The notes under the pieces are model-generated. The model did no database searches and was not told the DNA's origin. It saw only the letters and a list, made by a program, of their open reading frames with translations. This document shows positions 59,774-64,000 of a stretch of 64,000 nt of DNA, piece by piece; the stretch's first letter is position 1, and the number at the start of each line of letters is the position of its first letter. A program made the translations under genes and the position numbers. The DNA is taken from positions 1 through 64,000 of the forward strand of contig CAYMJA010000003.1 in the NCBI GenBank assembly GCA_964391095.1. The letters run 5' to 3'. The DNA comes from CAYMJA01 sp964391095. Lineage in GTDB: Bacteria > Patescibacteriota > Minisyncoccia > Minisyncoccales > GWA2-38-27.

Positions 59774-60766
59774 ATGAACAATGAACAAAAAATAACAAAA
59801 ACTAAAATTATCTTTTTAGGAACCCCAAAATTCGGGGCGATTATTTTAGAAGGAATTATTAAAAATAATTATAGGCCTGTTTTGGTTGTTACCTCTCCTG
59901 ATAAGCCAGTTGGAAGAAAACAAGTTTTAACCCCTTCTCCGGTAAAAATAATAGCCCAAAAATATAATATTCCCCTAATTCAACCCTCAAAAATTAAAAA
60001 TTCCAAATCAGAAATTGAAAATATAAAACCAGATTTAATAATTTTAGCTGCCTATGGACAAATTTTGCCAAGGGAAATATTAGAAACCCCAAAATTCGGC
60101 TGCCTAAATATTCATCCTTCTCTTTTGCCAAAATATAGGGGAGCTTCTCCTATCCAATCAGCCATTTTAAATAACGACCAAGAAACCGGTATAACAATAA
60201 TTTTAATGGATGAAAGAATAGACCATGGGCTCATTCTCGCTCAGCGAGAATGGGAAATCCCAAAGCCCAAAACCCAAATCCCAATAACTAAAGCCACTTA
60301 CGAAGAATTAAACAAAGAATTAGCTGAGTTGGGAGCAAAATTACTAATAGAAACAATTCCTAAATGGATCAACGGAAAAATTAAACCGCAGCCGCAAGAC
60401 GAATCAAAAGCCACTTATACAAAACTTTTAAACAAAGAGAACGGCAGGATTATTTGGAAAAAATCGGCTGGAGAAATTGAAAGACAAATTAGGGCCTTCC
60501 ATCCCTGGCCGGGAAGTTTTTGTTTTTGGCAAAAACCTGATAGAATTTTAAAAATAAAAATTCTAAAAGCAAAAATAGTTAATCTGCCGAATAGAAAAAA
60601 CCAGCCAATTGGCAAGACCTCTATCATTCCCAAAAATGAACTTGGTGTTAAATGCGCAAAAGATTTTTTAATTATTGAAAAATTACAACTTGAGGGCAAG
60701 AAACTAGTAAGCTCTAAAGAATTTCTAATGGGACATTCAGAATTTATCGGCACTATTTTACAATGA
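59774..60766 (+). CDS. fmt: Methionyl-tRNA formyltransferase
   Basis: A 330-residue enzyme: KIIFLGTPKFGAIILEGII, PDKPVGRKQVLTPSPVK, the catalytic region AAYGQILPREIL and GCLNIHPSLLPKYRGASPIQSAI, then the C-terminal OB-like domain. It formylates initiator Met-tRNA. The start region is a TGAACAA heptamer repeat, and two further heptamer tracts encode KIKNSKSEIENIKPD and EIPKPKTQIPITK. The stop overlaps the efp start (ATGA). Confidence 0.93.
   Translation: MNNEQKITKTKIIFLGTPKFGAIILEGIIKNNYRPVLVVTSPDKPVGRKQVLTPSPVKIIAQKYNIPLIQPSKIKNSKSEIENIKPDLIILAAYGQILPREILETPKFGCLNIHPSLLPKYRGASPIQSAILNNDQETGITIILMDERIDHGLILAQREWEIPKPKTQIPITKATYEELNKELAELGAKLLIETIPKWINGKIKPQPQDESKATYTKLLNKENGRIIWKKSAGEIERQIRAFHPWPGSFCFWQKPDRILKIKILKAKIVNLPNRKNQPIGKTSIIPKNELGVKCAKDFLIIEKLQLEGKKLVSSKEFLMGHSEFIGTILQ
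60259..60286 (+). repeat. Heptamer repeat tract in fmt
   Basis: CCCAAAGCCCAAAA and CCCAAATCCCAATA are tandem 14-mers (four 7-mers) encoding PKPKTQIPI. Confidence 0.75.
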
Positions 60767-61338
60767 GCCCAATCCCCTATTCTGATCTTAAAAAGGGAGT
60801 TCAAATTATCATCAAGAATCAGCCCTATCAAATAATTGAGGCCTCTTCTATGTTTAAAGCAAGGGGGCATTCGGTATTACAGGTAAAATTGAAAAATCTA
60901 ATTACCGGAACCATAATTTCAAAAACCTTCCATCCCTCGGATACCTTTGAAGAAACTAAACTTTCTAAAATAAAAGCCAAATTTTTATATTCCCATCGAG
61001 ATAAATTTTTCTTCTGCGAGGAAGGAAACCCTTCAAATAGATTTAATCTAACCAGAGAGCAAGTTGGCTCTGTTGTTAAATTTCTAAAGCCAAATCAGAT
61101 TGTTGAAGGGATAGTTTTCAAAGACAAAATAATTAATATCTCTCTACCAATAAAAATCCAGTTAAAAGTGAAACAAGCTCCGCCGGGAATTAAAGGAAAC
61201 AGAGCCCAAGCAGGCAATAAAACCGTTATTATAGAAACCGGCGCAGAAATCAATGTTCCCCTGTTTATCAAAGAAGGAGATACTATTGAAATCAACACTG
61301 AAACCAGTGAATACGTCCGCCGGATATCAACGAATTAA
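60763..61338 (+). CDS. efp: Elongation factor P-like protein
   Basis: A 191-residue three-domain EF-P: IPYSDLKKGVQIIIKNQPYQIIEASSMFKARGHSVLQVKLKNL in domain I, and GNRAQAGNKTVIIETGAEINVPLFIKEGDTIEINTETSEYVRR at the end. EF-P relieves ribosome stalling at polyproline. The loop that usually reads PGKG with Lys34 is KARGH, putting Arg at or next to the modified position. No modification enzyme is seen nearby. Confidence 0.92.
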   Translation: MSPIPYSDLKKGVQIIIKNQPYQIIEASSMFKARGHSVLQVKLKNLITGTIISKTFHPSDTFEETKLSKIKAKFLYSHRDKFFFCEEGNPSNRFNLTREQVGSVVKFLKPNQIVEGIVFKDKIINISLPIKIQLKVKQAPPGIKGNRAQAGNKTVIIETGAEINVPLFIKEGDTIEINTETSEYVRRISTN

Positions 61339-61349
61339 AAATAGTACAG

Positions 61350-61380
61350 TTGTCTGAGGTTAAACTTCGGACAATTTTAA
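61350..61380 (+). terminator. efp terminator
   Basis: TTGTCTGAG and TTCGGACAA pair with G-U contacts; TTTTAATTTT follows. Confidence 0.7.
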
Positions 61381-61397
61381 TTTTCAATAAAAAAAGA

Positions 61398-61425
61398 GGC
61401 GGGTATTTTTGAGAAAATATCCGCC
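61398..61425 (-). terminator. Terminator of the 354-residue protein gene
   Basis: GGCGGGTATTTT and AAAATATCCGCC arms with a TGAG loop; CTCTTTTTTTATTG follows on the minus strand. Confidence 0.85.
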
Positions 61426-61446
61426 ATTAAATCATTAAATTGATTT

Positions 61447-62511
61447 TTAGGAGGTTTCAATCATATCTTTGGCTTCATCCGAGAGCCAGGTGAACTTATG
61501 CCACCAGGGCTTGCTTATTCTCCTTGCCAGTTCCTGAATCTGGAGCATTCTTGGTATGGCAATTTTCTGAAGAGCTATTTGCAACTCATACCAATTAGTA
61601 ACCTTCGGGTCAGCAAATGGGTCTTGCCAATAGGCTCGGCCGCACATTGGACCAGCGGCTTTGTCACAGACACAAGCATATTGAGCTGCGTATTGTTCGA
61701 AGTCCACGGCAGCGCTGAGGATGAGCATTGGTCTGTTGACCACTCTGGCCATTTCTTCAGCTGTCTCTATAATAATCCTGGGAGAAGAAATCTTCACAAT
61801 GTTTCCATCTTCTTGAACCCATAATAGAGGAACTTGGGTTTTGTAAAAATCACCATAGGGGCTGAAGACTCGAGCAATTTCTATTAGGGTGTTCGGAAGA
61901 TTTTTTGCTAAAACAATCTCCGATACATTACGAGGAATATACCGCGTCTCATTGAAAAGGGGTTTGCCAAGTTTTTGACATCTCTCGTAAATGTCCTTAA
62001 GCCAATCTAAACTCGCTTTCCAAGATTCTCTGTGCCAAGGGTTTATCTTGACTAAGGTTTTAAAGGCATCCACTCTATCTACAACATCTTCCGGGGAAAC
62101 TCCTAATTGAGGAATCCAGCCCTGTCCATCACTTGTAGATAGGAAGTTTGTGTTTTCTAACCTACCAATGAGCATTGTCTTAGGACCGAGTAATTCTCTG
62201 AAGTCAGGACTTAGATAGCCCAAGTCATTGAATAATCCAGCATTGGGAATTCCGGCAAAAGTTTTGGCAAAAACTCGACTTATCTGTGTAAAATTAAGGT
62301 CTCTTGGCTCTTTCAGATAAATTTCCTGATTTCCACTTTTGGCTCGAGCATTGGCAAAGAAGCTTCTTAATAGTTTCTTAATTGAATTGCCCTGGTCAAA
62401 AGCGACAACGCTTAAATGACCATCTGGAGCAAACTTTGCCAAAGTCAAAAAAACCTTCTCACTGACTCCTATTCCATCAGGGAACCTTGCATATACTTCC
62501 ATTTTCTCCAC
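61447..62511 (-). CDS. Hypothetical protein, possibly a TIM-barrel aldolase relative
   Basis: A 354-residue soluble protein of uncertain family. Segments such as HLSVVAFDQGNSIKKLLRSFF, DVVDRVDAFKTLVKINPWHRESW and CQKLGKPLFNETRYIPRN recall class I aldolase-like barrels (LacD or the IolC-associated domain), with Asp, Lys and Glu at plausible barrel positions. A cysteine cluster (YACVCDKAAGPMCGRAYW) is unusual. It has a TTGACA promoter, AAAGGAGGTGG ribosome binding site and terminator, and reads more GC-rich than the neighbouring fmt and efp. Confidence 0.5.
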   Translation of the reverse strand: MEKMEVYARFPDGIGVSEKVFLTLAKFAPDGHLSVVAFDQGNSIKKLLRSFFANARAKSGNQEIYLKEPRDLNFTQISRVFAKTFAGIPNAGLFNDLGYLSPDFRELLGPKTMLIGRLENTNFLSTSDGQGWIPQLGVSPEDVVDRVDAFKTLVKINPWHRESWKASLDWLKDIYERCQKLGKPLFNETRYIPRNVSEIVLAKNLPNTLIEIARVFSPYGDFYKTQVPLLWVQEDGNIVKISSPRIIIETAEEMARVVNRPMLILSAAVDFEQYAAQYACVCDKAAGPMCGRAYWQDPFADPKVTNWYELQIALQKIAIPRMLQIQELARRISKPWWHKFTWLSDEAKDMIETS

Positions 62512-62561
62512 CTCCTTTCTTGTTTTAATCCTTATTTGGTTTTTGTTAATGTTCCAACTAC

Positions 62562-62590
62562 AATATACATAATATATTAAAACTTGTCAA
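62562..62590 (-). promoter_or_regulatory. Promoter of the 354-residue protein gene
   Basis: Minus strand TTGACA (62590-62585), 17 bp, TATATT (62567-62562). Confidence 0.8.
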
Positions 62591-62619
62591 ATTTTTGACA
62601 GAGCAACAAAAAGCAGAGA

Positions 62620-62648
62620 AAAAAGTAGGGACCAGATCCCTACTTTTT
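62620..62648 (-). terminator. Terminator of the metallopeptidase gene
   Basis: AAAAAGTAGGG and CCCTACTTTTT, 7-nt loop, overlapping the stop codon. Confidence 0.85.
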
Positions 62649-63020
62649 TACTTTCTTACGGGATTCGGCTTTTCTAACTCTTTCTTCTGACATCCCGAAA
62701 TGATGGGCTATTTCGTGCCAAATCGTGTTTTTAACAATTTTTTTGATTTCTGCTTCAGAATGAGCAACCTGTTCGATAGGTCCTCTAAAAATAGTTATCT
62801 TATCAGGTAAAACTTGGCCATAATACCCTCTTTTTGTTTGAGGTATACCTTGGTACAAACCAAAAATCAAAGAACCCTTTTCGGCTTTTAGTTTTTTTAA
62901 TTGGTAGGGAGTAGGTTCTTCTTCAATACAAATGTTAACGTTATTAAGTTTTTCTAAAAATCTTTTAGGAATTGCCTTAATTCCCTCTTTAACAACTTCT
63001 TCAAATTTTTCCTTAGTCAT
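62640..63020 (-). CDS. Small zincin-like metallopeptidase family protein
   Basis: A 126-residue protein with KNTIWHEIAHHFGMSEERVRKAE at the C-terminus, giving the HExxHxxG zinc motif, and ITIFRGPIEQVAHSEAEIKKIV before it. This matches the DUF1025/PF06262 metallopeptidase family. Cellular substrates are unknown. A TAAAAT box ends six bases before the ATG, with TTGTGT 17 bp upstream, so the mRNA may be leaderless. Confidence 0.85.
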   Translation of the reverse strand: MTKEKFEEVVKEGIKAIPKRFLEKLNNVNICIEEEPTPYQLKKLKAEKGSLIFGLYQGIPQTKRGYYGQVLPDKITIFRGPIEQVAHSEAEIKKIVKNTIWHEIAHHFGMSEERVRKAESRKKVKK

Positions 63021-63061
63021 ATTTACATTTTAACAAATTAGTACCGCACACACAAAGAAAA

Positions 63062-63088
63062 AGACCACCATTTAATTTTTGGTGGTCT
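63062..63088 (-). terminator. Terminator after the right-edge gene
   Basis: AGACCACCA and TGGTGGTCT arms, 9-nt loop, then TTTTTCTTTG on the minus strand. It overlaps the 3' end of the gene stopping at 63072 and also the start of the next promoter. Confidence 0.85.
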
Positions 63089-64000
63089 GTTTTTTTAAAT
63101 CCAAGATAAAACTTTCCAGGGTATCTCTTTCCAAGGATTCTCCGTAGAAAGATAAATTTAACACTGGCAAACCAGTTCTCTGAGAAATAAGATTTAACTG
63201 GGTTTCAGCAATTCTGGAAGGCATACACTCAAAGGGACCTACAACCACTGTTCCCTGTATCTCTTTCTTTTGCCAGAGCAATAAGGGTAATCCAATGGTC
63301 AAAGCCGCTTCCCCCACAGGTTTAAGTCTGCTAAGATAGGGTTTAGCCACCCCAAGAATTTCTTCCACCTGGTGGTCTTCTGGCCATCCTAAAGCCCGGG
63401 CAAAAATCTGATACAACCTATGTTCAATCTTTTGCTGGAACCTCTGGGTTAAATACATCTTCCACCTACTCGTTTTAACTAAGGTCTCTCTATTTGACCT
63501 TAAATAAGTAACATAATTTACCCATTCTCTAAATGGCGAGAGTTTTGCTTTGACACCAAAATTCTCTAACTCTTGAATCACTTCGTTGTTAGCATAACTG
63601 TTTAACCTGATGAAAATCTCACCTGTTACCAGCACTATCGGCTTTCCTTGTTTTTTGCTGTCTCTGGGAATCAATTGAAAGTGCTCAGCTGCTTTTTCAG
63701 CCAAAAGTTCAAAACCCCATAGATTCTTCAAACCAAACCAGTGATTAGTTTTCTTTGAGGCCAATTCTTCTGCTTCTTTAAGATAAATGTCAAATACTTT
63801 TTGGGTTATGCCAGGAATCTTTTCTTCCGGTCGGATGTCATATAAAGCATCCTTGAGAAAGTCAGTAAAGACAACTGCTGACCAGGTCTTAGCCATAGTA
63901 GCCAGACCTAATGCTAACTGATACTGGTAACCTGTTTCCGAAGTAGGAGAAATAATTTTCACCCTTTCAGCCAAGCCAAGCTTTTCTAAGATGATTTTAA
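63072..64000 (-). CDS. Acyl-CoA dehydratase activase-related protein, C-terminal part (partial)
   Basis: About 309 residues are visible; the frame runs off the right edge (KIILEKLGLAERVKIISP), so the apparent start is not real. The end has GTVVVGPFECMPSRIAETQLNLISQRTGLPVLNLSFYGE, which resembles the GPFxCMPxxIAE segment of proteins related to 2-hydroxyacyl-CoA dehydratase activases (DUF2229 type). No cysteine cluster is seen in this part except the single Cys of that motif. The reaction is unknown; family assignment is moderate. Confidence 0.5.
   Translation of the reverse strand, partial: KIILEKLGLAERVKIISPTSETGYQYQLALGLATMAKTWSAVVFTDFLKDALYDIRPEEKIPGITQKVFDIYLKEAEELASKKTNHWFGLKNLWGFELLAEKAAEHFQLIPRDSKKQGKPIVLVTGEIFIRLNSYANNEVIQELENFGVKAKLSPFREWVNYVTYLRSNRETLVKTSRWKMYLTQRFQQKIEHRLYQIFARALGWPEDHQVEEILGVAKPYLSRLKPVGEAALTIGLPLLLWQKKEIQGTVVVGPFECMPSRIAETQLNLISQRTGLPVLNLSFYGESLERDTLESFILDLKKQTTKN

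Noticed and set aside
1..64000. Alternative genetic code with TGA as glycine
   Set aside because: TGA ends several genes cleanly (59102-59770, 47481-49010, aspS) and no gene needs TGA read through.
1..64000. CRISPR arrays
   Set aside because: The repeats seen have no regular spacer pattern with unique spacers, and no cas gene is present.

Overview
The window is a low-GC scaffold (one 10-N gap inside serS) that reads as a Patescibacteria/CPR genome, most probably Parcubacteria. The evidence is gene content: a chromosomal Xer recombinase, a membrane-anchored MurF, a dispersed division and cell-wall cluster (mraY, murD, ftsW, murG, ftsQ, murC), L9 present, standard code with TGA used as stop, many tiny one- or two-helix membrane proteins, and PKD/peptidoglycan-binding surface proteins. 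No biosynthetic pathways for amino acids or cofactors appear.

Layout. 1-4.5 kb: mreC end, mreD, mrdA, gltX. 4.6-9.9 kb: Xer recombinase, GerMN protein, small membrane and acidic proteins, MBL hydrolase, uppS and a geranylgeranyl-reductase-like flavoprotein. 9.9-13.6 kb: rpmA, pyrG, rplI, ctpA. 13.7-17.7 kb: an integron-like cassette array, the most striking part of the window. 17.8-22.3 kb: tRNA-Ala, tRNA-Lys, dnaJ, dnaK, grpE. 22.3-32.4 kb: glycosyltransferase, ftsQ, femX-like, DegT aminotransferase, murF, hydrolase, serS, lysS. 32.5-45 kb: a large secreted PKD protein, murG, ftsW, murD, mraY, a Kelch protein, dacA, aspS. 45-50.5 kb: murC behind a split PEP-synthase-like phosphotransfer operon. 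50.6-64 kb: histidine phosphatase, thpR, the three AmmeMemoRadiSam genes interrupted by a UPF0182 gene, fmt, efp, and several well-expressed-looking accessory genes.

Integron-like system. A 271-residue tyrosine recombinase (+) diverges from three minus-strand gene cassettes. Each cassette ends in an 85-146 bp imperfect palindrome with a boundary of the GTTAY type. The outer box of every palindrome (GCGTATAAC, CATATAAC, CCGATAAC) is the exact complement of the first bases of its own cassette, which lie at the end of the preceding site. This is what circular cassette insertion predicts and is hard to explain otherwise. Two 21-bp direct repeats sit at the attI position and overlap a consensus promoter for the recombinase. 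The recombinase lacks the extra domain of classical IntI.

Other themes. Heptanucleotide repeat tracts have entered essential genes (gltX, murF, murC, fmt) in frame, and short palindromic elements have done so in dacA, ctpA and a glycosyltransferase. Several housekeeping genes have a -10 box 6-7 nt before the ATG, suggesting leaderless mRNAs, while accessory genes carry strong Shine-Dalgarno sequences and TTGACA promoters.
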